From contig NZ_CP066203.1 of NCBI RefSeq assembly GCF_017310545.1, positions 868,001 through 932,000 on the forward strand: a DNA stretch of 64,000 nucleotides. Reading direction: 5' to 3'. This document shows, in pieces, positions 8,199 through 16,888 of the stretch; within the stretch, counting starts at the first letter, position 1; each line of letters begins with the position of its first letter. The notes under the pieces were generated by a model. The model did not search any database, was not told the origin of the DNA, and was given only the letters and a program-made list of their open reading frames with translations. Source of the stretch: Methylacidimicrobium sp. B4 (GTDB lineage: Bacteria; Verrucomicrobiota; Verrucomicrobiia; Methylacidiphilales; Methylacidiphilaceae). The translations under genes were made by a program, and so were the position numbers.

Positions 8199-9401
8199 TC
8201 ATTCCGCCCGATTGCCTCTCCCCTCGCCCGTTCCGGATCCGCGGGCCGGCCCCGAAAGGCGTTCATAAAAGGAGAGCAGATCGCCCCGCACGGCTTCGCA
8301 GGAGTACCGCTCCGCAAAGAAGCGGCGTGCGTTCCGGGACATCCTCTCGCGTAGCTCCGCATTCCCCAGGATTTCCAGCATTCGCCCGGCTACTCCATCC
8401 AAATCTTCCAGGCGCACGAGGCATCCTGCTCCCGCCTCGACGGCCGCCCCGACATTGGCTTCGGCGGTGATCAGGATGGGCACTCCGGCACCGAGCGCCT
8501 CGATCACCGCCATGGGCAGGCCTTCGTTGCGGGAAAGCGTGACAAAGAGAGAAGCCGAACTGAGAAGAGCCCACTTTTCCGCGTCATACACCGGGCCGAC
8601 AAAGTGCACATGGGCTTTCCCTGCCATCTGGGATGCTTGGGTTCGTACCCATGCGCCGTAAGAGCCCTGGTCGGGTCCCGCAACGACCAGATGCACATCG
8701 GGCCGACTCCGGTAGACGCGCTCAAAGGCGCTGAGAATCTCAAGGACTCCCTTCTGCGGGCTGATCCGCCCCAGGAAAAGGATCACCGGCCCATCCCATG
8801 AGATCCTCGCCGCACCCCGTTCCTTTTCTTCCTGGGAGAGGGACGGAATCCTGACGAAGTTGGGGATGACGACCGATCCGGGATGCGGAGGAAGGGCGCA
8901 GAGCTCTTTTTCCTCCTCGACCAGGAAGCGGATCGCGGCTGCGCGCCGCCACGCCTCTTCCAGCAGGAGCTTTTGAAAGAGAAGCTTTTTCCAGAGTTTT
9001 TTCTTCCGATCCTGTCGAGAGGCTTGCCCATGCGGCGTGAACACGTAGGGGACTCCGCTCTCGAAAGCGGCGCGCGCGGCGGCAACAGCCACATCGAGCC
9101 AGACTCCTTGAATATCCAGGAGGTCGTAGTCGCGAATGTGGCTCCGGACCCAACCGATTAGCTCCGGAGAACGATACATCCAGCGGTTCCATCCGTTTCC
9201 CACGGGGAACACCGAACAGCTGGCCCGCGCATCGAGCCGGGCTCTCTCCTCGTCCCGGCTCGCTCCAAGGTCGGTCGTCAGCACCCGCAAGCCCCACCCC
9301 GCCGAGCAGAGGAGCTCGCTCAGGGCCGAAACGGCGCTCGCCAATCCTCCCGAGCTCCGCGCCAGAAGGGGAGCCAGCACGAGGACCCGAGGGGGCCTCA
9401 C
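8199..9401 (-). CDS. Glycosyltransferase family 4
   Basis: The 400-residue GT-B protein starts with RVLVLAPLLARSSGGLASAV, the N-terminal Rossmann strand and glycine-rich turn. It continues with VFTPHGQASRQ, VILFLGRISPQKGVLEILSA and the E-x7-E region LSRNEGLPMAVIEALGAG. I chose the GTG at 9401 because it overlaps the upstream stop codon in a GTGA junction and because the family domain begins two residues later; the longer frame adds basic low-complexity sequence. The overlap implies translational coupling to the polymerase-like gene. It probably adds one sugar of the repeat unit. Confidence 0.87.
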   Translation of the reverse strand: MRPPRVLVLAPLLARSSGGLASAVSALSELLCSAGWGLRVLTTDLGASRDEERARLDARASCSVFPVGNGWNRWMYRSPELIGWVRSHIRDYDLLDIQGVWLDVAVAAARAAFESGVPYVFTPHGQASRQDRKKKLWKKLLFQKLLLEEAWRRAAAIRFLVEEEKELCALPPHPGSVVIPNFVRIPSLSQEEKERGAARISWDGPVILFLGRISPQKGVLEILSAFERVYRSRPDVHLVVAGPDQGSYGAWVRTQASQMAGKAHVHFVGPVYDAEKWALLSSASLFVTLSRNEGLPMAVIEALGAGVPILITAEANVGAAVEAGAGCLVRLEDLDGVAGRMLEILGNAELRERMSRNARRFFAERYSCEAVRGDLLSFYERLSGPARGSGTGEGRGNRAE

Positions 9402-10924
9402 GGAACTTCCGCCCTCCGTTTCCTCTCGACGATCATCCGCAAAGCGCCGCAGCTCACGATCAAGATCGCCAAGATGACGAGGCCGGCTTGATAGGTCGTT
9501 ACCGCTCGAAGCTGCATCTGGAGCAGCAGCAGGAGGTAGGCGTAGCAGAGCATGGCTCCCTCCCTTTTGGGAAGCGGGTAAAGGGGGCCGAGAAGCCAGC
9601 GGGTTCCCAGCCCAAAGACGAAAGCCCCGACGAACAGGCCGCTCAGCCCTCCGGCCCCGACCAGATCGCCGACGATCGAGCGGCTGGCCCACCAAGAGCG
9701 GGTATCATCGCCCAGGTCGCGCGGATCGGGTTTTCCCGGCCAAAAGACCCTGGGAACAAAGGTGATGGCCACAAATTTCCCAATCTCACCCGCAGCCCAG
9801 AGAAAACCGATCGGTCCCTGGTGAGACTCCACTCCCCCATCCCGCTCCAAGGAGTCGACCAAATTCGCGATCCAGTAGAGATTGTCATCCCGCTTGGATC
9901 CCCCAAGCTCGAGCTCGGGCCTTTCGATATCCTGGGCCGCTTCCCATCCGTAGCCCCTCACCGACACCATGAAATCGGTCAGGGGAGTCAGCACGATGAG
10001 TCCGGCGAGCGTCCCGGCCAGAAGCCGCCGGAGATTGCCGCGCCGTTCGATGAAGCGCACCATGAGAGGCAAGCCGATCGCTTGGAGAACAGAGCCGCGC
10101 GCTCCCTCCAGGACGAGCGTCACCAGATTCAAGGCGACAACGCCGGCCAAGATCGCTTTCCTTCCGAAGGAAAGGTCGGAGGTCCAAGCCCGCATGGCGC
10201 AAAAGGGGACCAGGAGAAAGAAAGTCTGGGTAAAGAAGAGCAGGCCTCGCCAGTCTCCGACCGGTCCCGAATGCAATTCGTTCCCCTCGAGCCCGACCGA
10301 CCGGGACGCAAGCAGATCCTCCACAACTAAGGCAAAGTTCCCGTTGGCCAGGAGCAACCGCTTGGCATACTCCATCCCGAACGTCAGCAGCGCCGCCCAA
10401 AAGTAGAGGCCGGGCTTCAGGCTAAAGTCTGCCCAGCGGAGCAGGCCCGCGAGCGGGCTCCGCTTCGGACGAAAGGCCGACCAGCCCAGGAAGGCGAGGG
10501 CGACGAAGAGCGCACCCAGCGTCTCCGAGAGAAAAACCACTCGAAGGGGAAATCCCTCCATTCGCCGGAGCAGGGCCATATCGAGGACGAAGAGATAGAT
10601 GCAGCCAGCGCCCAGCACGACGCCGGGGCTCACCAACGCCCCCGGGTCCTTCCAGAGAGCAGCTACGATCCCCAGGCAAATGGCCGCCAGGGTGCCCACT
10701 CCGATCGCCTGTGCCAAGCCTTCGGACGGCCCCACGATCCCCTCGAGCAGCCAAGCGCCGAGCACCACCGAAAGGACTCCCGCCGCTATCCAGACCCCCC
10801 AGAGTGAAGGAAGCTCCGGAATGGGAGAGTCGGGCCGCCCTTTCGCCCTCCCCTCCCGGAAAGCAGCCGGGTCCCGATGCGCCTGCCCTCGAATGACCCT
10901 GGAAAACGCCGGCTGCACGCTCAT
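9398..10924 (-). CDS. Polytopic membrane protein, oligosaccharide repeat-unit polymerase-like
   Basis: The 508-residue protein has about 11-12 hydrophobic segments, for example VWIAAGVLSVVLGAWLL, IGVGTLAAICLGIVAALW, LLAGTLAGLIVLTPL and the last ones near AGLVILAILIVSCG. A long hydrophilic stretch between late segments (GWEAAQDIERPELELG, then LERDGGVESH, then VFWPGKPDPRD) resembles the large periplasmic loop of Wzy/EpsG-like polymerases. The ATG at 10924 overlaps the upstream stop in an ATGA junction. In this Wzx/Wzy-type locus it is a candidate polymerase joining repeat units in the periplasm; the O-antigen-ligase-like protein at 20204 is the other candidate. Family-level sequence identity is weak, so the function is inferred. 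Confidence 0.6.
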   Translation of the reverse strand: MSVQPAFSRVIRGQAHRDPAAFREGRAKGRPDSPIPELPSLWGVWIAAGVLSVVLGAWLLEGIVGPSEGLAQAIGVGTLAAICLGIVAALWKDPGALVSPGVVLGAGCIYLFVLDMALLRRMEGFPLRVVFLSETLGALFVALAFLGWSAFRPKRSPLAGLLRWADFSLKPGLYFWAALLTFGMEYAKRLLLANGNFALVVEDLLASRSVGLEGNELHSGPVGDWRGLLFFTQTFFLLVPFCAMRAWTSDLSFGRKAILAGVVALNLVTLVLEGARGSVLQAIGLPLMVRFIERRGNLRRLLAGTLAGLIVLTPLTDFMVSVRGYGWEAAQDIERPELELGGSKRDDNLYWIANLVDSLERDGGVESHQGPIGFLWAAGEIGKFVAITFVPRVFWPGKPDPRDLGDDTRSWWASRSIVGDLVGAGGLSGLFVGAFVFGLGTRWLLGPLYPLPKREGAMLCYAYLLLLLQMQLRAVTTYQAGLVILAILIVSCGALRMIVERKRRAEVP

Positions 10925-12060
10925 CCGCCTCGAGCCTCGCGCGCGGCGCGGGCTGCACTCATGAGCCCTTTCGCCCATTGCTGCGGGCCGAAGCCCTGAA
11001 TGATCCGCTCCGATTCCTTCCCCAAGGCCCTGCGCTCTTCCTCGGCCATCGAGGCCACCCGCATCAGGAGCGCCGCCAGGCCGTCGGTGTCGCCCGGGGA
11101 AAAAAGGAAGCCGTTTGCCGAGCCGACGAGATCGGGAGCGGACCCGCAGGTTTCCGATGCGACGACCGGCAGCCCGGCGGCCATCGCTTCGTTCACGACC
11201 AGGCCCCAAGGCTCGATCGTGCTGGGAAGAACCAAGCCATCGGCAAATGCGTAATAGGGCGGGAGATCCGAAGTCGGGACAAATCCCCGCACCAGCACCT
11301 CCGGGATCCGATGCTCCTCGATATGACGCTCGAGATCCGCGCGCTGGGGACCATCGCCCAAGAGAAGCAGGCTCCTATCCCCCCCCCGGTCTCGATAGGA
11401 GCGGTAGGCTCGCAAAAGACCAAAGACGTTTTTTTCAGGCGCCAGCCGCCCTACGAAAACAAAATAGCGCGGCGGAAGCCCGAGTCGTTTCCGCCAAGTT
11501 CCTTCCTCCGCGCGAGCTCTGCTGACACCCGAGGCAAAGAAGTCGTTATCGACGATGGAGTGTGGTCCCCAAATTCGATCGGAGGGGATACCCAATTCGA
11601 CGAGATAGTCGCGATGCGCGCGCCCGCCGACGAACCCGGTGTTGTACAATCGGGGAACGATCGACCGCTTGAGCGCTTCCACGAAAAAATTCCGCTGCTT
11701 GTCGTGTCGCGTTGTCTCAAAGAGCAGGACGCTCCCCCGCCGCCTCCGCAAGGCCCACCATGCTGGCGCGCGAAGGACACCCCAACCGTATCCGGCCGTT
11801 GCCACTACATCCGGCGCAATCCGGTCGAGAAACTCCCTCATGCGGGAGCAGGCTTCCTTGTGGTCGATCTGCTCGAGCGCCCCCGAGCAAAGGCTGAACA
11901 AGGGAATGCCCCGTTCCTCGCTTTCGCCAAGCCACGGATGACTCTTCTGGTTTTGGGAAAGCTCAAGAAAGACCGGGTCGACGCCGCCCTCGTTCAAGAG
12001 CGCCCGCGCCCTTGCCATGTGATAGGGCCCGAAATGGGCATAGAATACCAGAAGCTTCAT
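10921..12060 (-). CDS. Glycosyltransferase family 4
   Basis: The 379-residue protein begins MKLLVFYAHFGPYHMARARA and contains RYFVFVGRLAPEKNVFGLLR, LLLLGDGPQRADLE and the donor-binding signature PSTIEPWGLVVNEAMAAGLP followed by VVAS. The arrangement is typical of retaining GT-B enzymes. The start at 12060 fits the family; upstream codons give no similarity. The stop overlaps the next gene by ATGA. It acts in the cytoplasmic assembly of the exopolysaccharide repeat unit, and the sugar specificity is not readable. Confidence 0.88.
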   Translation of the reverse strand: MKLLVFYAHFGPYHMARARALLNEGGVDPVFLELSQNQKSHPWLGESEERGIPLFSLCSGALEQIDHKEACSRMREFLDRIAPDVVATAGYGWGVLRAPAWWALRRRRGSVLLFETTRHDKQRNFFVEALKRSIVPRLYNTGFVGGRAHRDYLVELGIPSDRIWGPHSIVDNDFFASGVSRARAEEGTWRKRLGLPPRYFVFVGRLAPEKNVFGLLRAYRSYRDRGGDRSLLLLGDGPQRADLERHIEEHRIPEVLVRGFVPTSDLPPYYAFADGLVLPSTIEPWGLVVNEAMAAGLPVVASETCGSAPDLVGSANGFLFSPGDTDGLAALLMRVASMAEEERRALGKESERIIQGFGPQQWAKGLMSAARAAREARGG

Positions 12061-12139
12061 TGTCTTGCGAATGGCTCGATCATCGCCGGAGCTCTGCTTT
12101 TCGACCCTTCCTTCTAGCGATCCTTCTAGCGATCCACCT

Positions 12140-13315
12140 CTAGCCTTGTGTGGCTCCACCCATCAATCTTCCATAGGCTTCCCCGAGGAGCCTCGCATAA
12201 TTCTCCCAGCCGAACGCGCGTTTCGCTTCCCGCGCCGCCTCCTCTCCCATCCTTGCGAGGAGCGTGCGATCACGATACAGGCTCTCCAGTGCCTCCCCAA
12301 TCCGCTCCGGAGAACGAATCGGAACCACGAAGCCGGTGCTCTTCGGGACGATCATATCGGCCGCACCCGTATTTTCCGTTACGATCACCGGAAGCCCGCA
12401 AGCCATCGCTTCCAAGCAAACCACCCCAAAGCCATCCTCGATCGAGGGGAGAACGAAGACCGATGCGCTCCGATAGTAGCAGGGAAGCTCGCCGTTGGCG
12501 ATGAAAGGGATATGCTTGTACTGCCCCTCGTACCGCCTTAATGCGCGTCTCATCGGTTCGCTCATGGTTCCGATGAGGAGAAGCTCAGCATCCGGCAGTC
12601 CAAGCAATCTCCAGGCCTCGAGCAGGTCGATATGCCCTTTTCTTGGGGAGATATGAGCGACGCAGAGAACGCGAAAGGGAGCGCGGACCGGCCGCTCTCG
12701 AGATCCCGGCGTAAACCGGGCCAAGTTGACCCCGTAGGGAAGAAGGTGGATGCGTTCCTCGGGGAAGCCGTTTTGAAGAAAGGAGCGCTTGAGCCATCGG
12801 GAAGCGATCAGCAGATGATCGACCGATTCCAATTCCTCCAGCAACCGCTCGTTGCCCGATCGCACCTTGTCGCCGGAGGCAAACCCAAGACGGTCTTCCT
12901 CCTCTTGCAGGAGGGCTGCCAACGCGCGGGGATGCGCGTTGACGGCTTCGCCGAGGAGAACGCTTCCCTCGGCCTTTCCCCTCCGCAGGATGCGCCGTGC
13001 TGTGCCGTGAAGCAGGAGGTGCCAAAGAGGAGCGGGCGTCCACGAACGAAGTACTCCCGCCTCCCACCAGTCATGGAGGGAGGGAAGAAGCCGCTGCGTC
13101 GGCGCCTCTCCGAAGAGGCGAGCGCTGGCCCGCATGAGGTACTCCTTTCCCCACAGGTTGACGCCGACGCCCGGGCGGGTAGGGAAGAGCTGCGGGCCGA
13201 TCCGGTGCGAGTAGTAAAAACGGTTGAGGACCTCCCATTCGGCTAGATACGGCGCGTAGTTATGGAAGTGAAATCTTCCGCAAACCCCTAAATTGACCCA
13301 TCCGCGATGCCGCAT
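12140..13315 (-). CDS. Glycosyltransferase family 4
   Basis: The 391-residue protein has an N-terminal GRFHFHNYAPYL motif, a connector ASRWLKRSFLQNGFPEERI, a P-Y-G-V-N-L turn, VLCVAHISPRKGHIDLLEA and the conserved PSIEDGFGVVCLEAMACGLP. Its overall design resembles the enzyme at 1093-2376. The start at 13315 gives a compact GT4; the longer frame adds basic residues outside the domain. It follows the flippase gene by 136 bases on the same strand. Confidence 0.87.
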   Translation of the reverse strand: MRHRGWVNLGVCGRFHFHNYAPYLAEWEVLNRFYYSHRIGPQLFPTRPGVGVNLWGKEYLMRASARLFGEAPTQRLLPSLHDWWEAGVLRSWTPAPLWHLLLHGTARRILRRGKAEGSVLLGEAVNAHPRALAALLQEEEDRLGFASGDKVRSGNERLLEELESVDHLLIASRWLKRSFLQNGFPEERIHLLPYGVNLARFTPGSRERPVRAPFRVLCVAHISPRKGHIDLLEAWRLLGLPDAELLLIGTMSEPMRRALRRYEGQYKHIPFIANGELPCYYRSASVFVLPSIEDGFGVVCLEAMACGLPVIVTENTGAADMIVPKSTGFVVPIRSPERIGEALESLYRDRTLLARMGEEAAREAKRAFGWENYARLLGEAYGRLMGGATQG

Positions 13316-13451
13316 AGACCGCGCTATCCTTACTGGACAGGGCAACGAAGGCCAAAATCTGACGGGCTTCCGGAAGAGAGACGATCGCCCTCGCACAGCG
13401 CTCCCGCTCCGGGAGGCTTTGTCCATCTCCGCCTCTCGGCCCTCGCCCATT

Positions 13452-15140
13452 TTACCCAAACAGCCGCAATCCCCTTAAGCCCCGCTGCCAGGAAAAGGCG
13501 CATGTCTTCATGATCGCTCGCAGCTGCCATCCGGCGTACACGAGCAGGCGAGCCGCCTCGGAAAGGCCCAGAGCGCTGAGGATAAGAAGATAGGTGATTA
13601 CGGAACAGGTAGAAGCAAGCCCCAGCCGCAGCACGGAACCGACCAGGGATCCAGAGGAGATCCATTGGCTGGCCCAGTAGGCGACCAGGCCCGCGGCGGT
13701 GCTGGCAACAAGCATCCTCGCCAGAAAGTGGCTCCAGGCCTGCCCTGATCTCGAATCGGCGCTTCGTGAAGAAAAGGCCAAGCAGAGGAAGGTCATCCAT
13801 CCAATGCTCGGATTGAGCCACGCCAACCCGAGAAGGCCGAACTTCCGCGCCGTTGCCTCGGACAACGCCATCACCAGAATCGCTCCCAACACCGAAATGA
13901 TGCTGGGAAAGAGGGTTTCGCCGCGAGAGTAGAAGCCTTTTTGCAAAAAGGCGGTTCCCGCGGCGGCCGGAATCGCAAGGCCCAAAATCGCGACCACCAT
14001 GCTCGTTTCTTCGATGGCCGCCCCCGAAAAGGCACCTCGCGCAAAGAGCACCGATACCAAGTCGCGGCTCAGGATGACGCAAAGAAGCATGAGTGGAGTC
14101 GAGAGAAAGATCATCCACCGCAACCCCTCCTGCCAGAGCCGCTGGAATTCCCCTGGCTCTCTCCCGCCCCACGCCTCCGACATTCGCGGAAAAAGCACCG
14201 TCGCAAGCGCCCCCGGGACAATCAGCCCGAGCTGCAAGATCTTCCACGCATATCCAAAGCTGGCAACCGAGCCTGCGGCGAGCAGAGATGTCGCCCGCGT
14301 CAAGAAGATGACACCGACGTATCCGACACCCATGGTCAGAAAAAGCGGCACTCCATTCCAAAAAAATGCTCCCAGCCTCGGCGAGCAGATCCTTCCAACC
14401 CAAGGAGAGACCCCTCCTCGCCGCGCCAGCGGCAGGAGCCTGCCTAGGAACAAGATGCCGACCAGAGAGCATCCGAGGATCGGCGCGAGAACCAGGCGAT
14501 CCGGCCCGCCCCAGAGAATCGCTCCGAGCAGGATCAGGTTGTAGAGTGCTTGCGCGGCGGGCTGGACCCAGAAAATGCCATGGCATTGAAAGAGCCCGGT
14601 CAAGATCCCGGACCAGGCGAGCGGGAGGATTGCCAGGCAGAACGAGCGCACGAAGGCGGTTGCGGCGGTGAGCCCGGCCGCATCAAGCCCAGGGGCGAGC
14701 CACCGAGCAAGGAGGGGAGCGCACAGGCTTCCTCCGATCGCAATCCCAATGCCGATCGCCAAGAAAATGAGCCCGAGCTCGGAAATGACCCGCCAGCCTT
14801 CGCTGGCCCGCTTCTCCCGCGTCGCTTCGGAGAACAACGGGACCACAAGATTGGGCAATATCCCCCAGGCGACCGATTGCGCGAAAAGGAAGAAGACAAG
14901 CCCGACCCGATACCCGTCAACCAGGGAACCGACGCCATAACGCCATCCCAGGGCGATCTCCACGAGAAACCCGGATAGCGGACCCAGGACCGAGAGGATG
15001 CTGAGTCCAACCGCACTCCGCGCGATGCGATGGGGAGCCGACTCTTCCCGATCAGGAAGAGCATTGCCCCCGGCTTCCGCCTCGGACGGAAGCGACACAG
15101 AAGCCAGCATCGACTCTTCCCGATCGGTTTCCATCCTCAA
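13452..15140 (-). CDS. MurJ/MviN-family flippase, probably the Wzx of the locus
   Basis: The 562-residue protein has about 14 hydrophobic segments after a charged 40-residue N-terminus. It shows MurJ-like features: GWRYGVGSLVDGYRVGL in the first helices, GILPNLVVPLFSEA, VLFPRMSEA, LFARGAFSGAAIEET, and LQKGFYSRGETLFP. MurJ flips lipid II, but here it sits among glycosyltransferases and export genes, so it more likely flips the undecaprenyl-linked repeat unit. A true MurJ cannot be excluded. The first Met (15140) or the third residue could be the start. It is the first intact gene downstream of the IS-damaged stretch. Confidence 0.8.
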   Translation of the reverse strand: MRMETDREESMLASVSLPSEAEAGGNALPDREESAPHRIARSAVGLSILSVLGPLSGFLVEIALGWRYGVGSLVDGYRVGLVFFLFAQSVAWGILPNLVVPLFSEATREKRASEGWRVISELGLIFLAIGIGIAIGGSLCAPLLARWLAPGLDAAGLTAATAFVRSFCLAILPLAWSGILTGLFQCHGIFWVQPAAQALYNLILLGAILWGGPDRLVLAPILGCSLVGILFLGRLLPLARRGGVSPWVGRICSPRLGAFFWNGVPLFLTMGVGYVGVIFLTRATSLLAAGSVASFGYAWKILQLGLIVPGALATVLFPRMSEAWGGREPGEFQRLWQEGLRWMIFLSTPLMLLCVILSRDLVSVLFARGAFSGAAIEETSMVVAILGLAIPAAAGTAFLQKGFYSRGETLFPSIISVLGAILVMALSEATARKFGLLGLAWLNPSIGWMTFLCLAFSSRSADSRSGQAWSHFLARMLVASTAAGLVAYWASQWISSGSLVGSVLRLGLASTCSVITYLLILSALGLSEAARLLVYAGWQLRAIMKTCAFSWQRGLRGLRLFG

Positions 15141-15381
15141 TTCTTCCTCTCCATCAAAGGATCCGCATGCGCCAAGCCCTAGGCGCTTCCAAGCCTCGGC
15201 CCCCGAATCTTCCTCTATGTACCGTTCTTGTCGGTATATCCAGAGCGCGCACCGACCGGGCTTCGTTTCTTATCCGCCAGCTGCAGATCTCCTCGGCAAC
15301 AGCCCTCCGGGCACTCTTGCGGCGGTCCGCGCCGAGGTAAGGTGCATGCTTCGCGACGGGAGTCGAAGCGCAGCTTGCGAT

Positions 15382-16111
15382 GCCCCTTGGCTGTTTCAAG
15401 CAGGTTGAGCCGGAAAATGGAGCCGCAACTTCCCGGCTTTGAGGAACGCGGCAATCTGCAGGTAGCGGAAGCTCCGAAAGTTTCTGGCCATCCTTTTGGC
15501 AAGCTGAATCAGCCCGTGGATCGCTTCGTTGGTTCCGTTGGTGATCCAACTCTGAAGAAAGGTGATGATTCCTCCCATGCGCTCTTTTGATTCTGCTGGA
15601 CAGTCTTCGGAAGGAAGGCAAGCCGGCTGTGATCGTCCCACGGCAGCCACCAGCAAAGCTCTTGAGGATCCTCCCGGAAGAGGATCTCTTGGGGCGCATC
15701 TCGCAACCCAATTTCTCTTGGCCAGAACGGGTCCTCGCTCTTTTGTGTGGGTAGTGCCGTCGAAGGAAGCCGGCGTCCCGGACGGAGGAACCGATGACCC
15801 CGCTTGAAATCGCGCCGGATCTTCCGAGTATGCTCCTGCGAGCGGAGCTCGCTCCCGGTCACCTTCCATTCGGAACCGGGTGGCAGTGCCGCAGCGAAAA
15901 GCTTGTTCGCGTCCATCCCTCCAGCATCCACTAGGCAGCCCGGTGTGGAAATCCGTTGTCAAGTAGGATCGGCGAAGCCGAAGTGTCCTTAACGATCTGC
16001 TCTCTCTCCACAATCTGTCAGAAACGGATGGCAAGAAGCGGAGGGCTTGCCGTCCTCACAATGGAATATGAAATCTCAAGCGCTCTCTATCCACTCCATT
16101 CACCGGGGACC
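15382..16111 (-). mobile_element. Decayed ISL3-family element (copy A) with internal deletion
   Basis: The stretch begins with GCCCCTTGGCTG, like the left end of the intact copy, and ends at a degenerate right end (CCACTCCATTCACC). It is about 730 bp against 1412 bp for the intact copy. A transposase pseudogene at 15396-15916 keeps the first residues (MDANKLFAAAL) and the last (ITNGTNEAIHGLIQLAKRMA). The middle, including the zinc-finger-like cysteines and most of the DDE core, is lost, and the remaining parts lie in different frames. This is the most diverged of three copies in 5 kb and so probably the oldest insertion. Confidence 0.8.
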
Positions 16112-16129
16112 CCGGACTCTTCCTCTTTA

Positions 16130-16268
16130 CTCGACTGAGATTAAGTTACATCGAGCCCACATCTTGCTCCATCCCCGCTCACGAAAACCCCTACCCTGCC
16201 GCAACTCGTCTCAATCGCGTCAACCTACGCTTTTTCGCGCGAAACCTTGCGATGGTGAGAAATGGCGG
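16130..16268 (+). mobile_element. Remnant of the right end of an IS1380 element
   Basis: This stretch matches the non-coding 3' end of the IS1380 element at 4227-4365 (read on the minus strand there): shared blocks include ATCTTGCTCCATCCCC, CTCACGAA, TCGCGCGAAA and the terminal GTGAGAAATGGCGG at 16255-16268. No transposase coding sequence remains. It lies between decayed ISL3 copy A and the 3' part of the tylF-like gene. Confidence 0.75.
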
Positions 16269-16301
16269 CTAAATGACTGCACAACGCAGCAAGCAGCCTG
16301 T

Positions 16302-16874
16302 TTAGGCTTTTTTCTGGAAAAAGACCCCGCTTCCATCGATCGTTGCTATACGTAACGTCAGGCCACGTCCTGCGAGGAAGTCCGTAACGGCTGTTTTACA
16401 CATCGGGACGACATCGTAATCATCAACTATAATCCAGCCACCCTCGGGGATTTTATCAAAAAGATGCCTCAAGGGATCGATCGTCGACTCATACATGTCG
16501 CCGTCCAGACGCAACACGGCGATCCTTTCGGAAGGGAAGCTGGGCATCGTGTCCTTGAACCAACCCTTAACGAAAACAACCTGATCGTCCAAGAGTCCGA
16601 ATTTCTGGAAATTGCGTTGCACTTCTTCGAGTGAGACGGCGAGTTCGCGATATTCGTGGAAGGGTGAACCCGCGTCCGCAGGATACCGATTTGTGTCCGG
16701 GCGGGGTAGGCCTTCGAAGGAGTCCGCAAGCATCACTCGCCGATCATGAATGTCGTATGCGTCCAAAACCGCTCGAGCCATAATGCACGCGCCTCCGCGC
16801 CAAACGCCCGTCTCCACGATATCGCCGGGAACCTTGTCGATGATCACCCGCTCAATGAGAGAGCGAAAATTTTT
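16302..16874 (-). pseudogene. TylF/MycF-like O-methyltransferase, 3' part (split by ISL3)
   Basis: This segment encodes RSLIERVIIDKVPGDIVETG, then VWRGGACIMARAVLDAY, LADSFEGLPRPDTN, LRLDGDMYESTIDPL and GGWIIVDDYDVVPMC. These are the SAM-binding and metal-binding segments of the TylF (macrocin O-methyltransferase) family, including the D-G-D-M-Y and D-D-Y metal-ligand motifs. The missing N-terminal part is at 18287-18720, on the other side of an ISL3 element. Removing the IS and one copy of the 8-bp duplication restores an uninterrupted 332-codon gene. The family 3'- or 4'-O-methylates sugars, which suits a polysaccharide locus. As it stands the gene is disrupted; translation from an internal ATG would lack about 140 residues. 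Confidence 0.88.
16867..16874. repeat. Target-site duplication of ISL3 copy B, left
   Basis: AAATTTTT is directly repeated at 18287-18294. Eight bases is the usual duplication length for ISL3. Confidence 0.9.
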
Positions 16875-16888
16875 GCCTCTTCGCTGTT

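Noticed and set aside
15154-15711. Minus-strand frame bridging decayed ISL3 copy A and the flippase upstream region
   Set aside because: The first half is an off-frame reading of the ISL3 remnant; the second half has no recognisable similarity.
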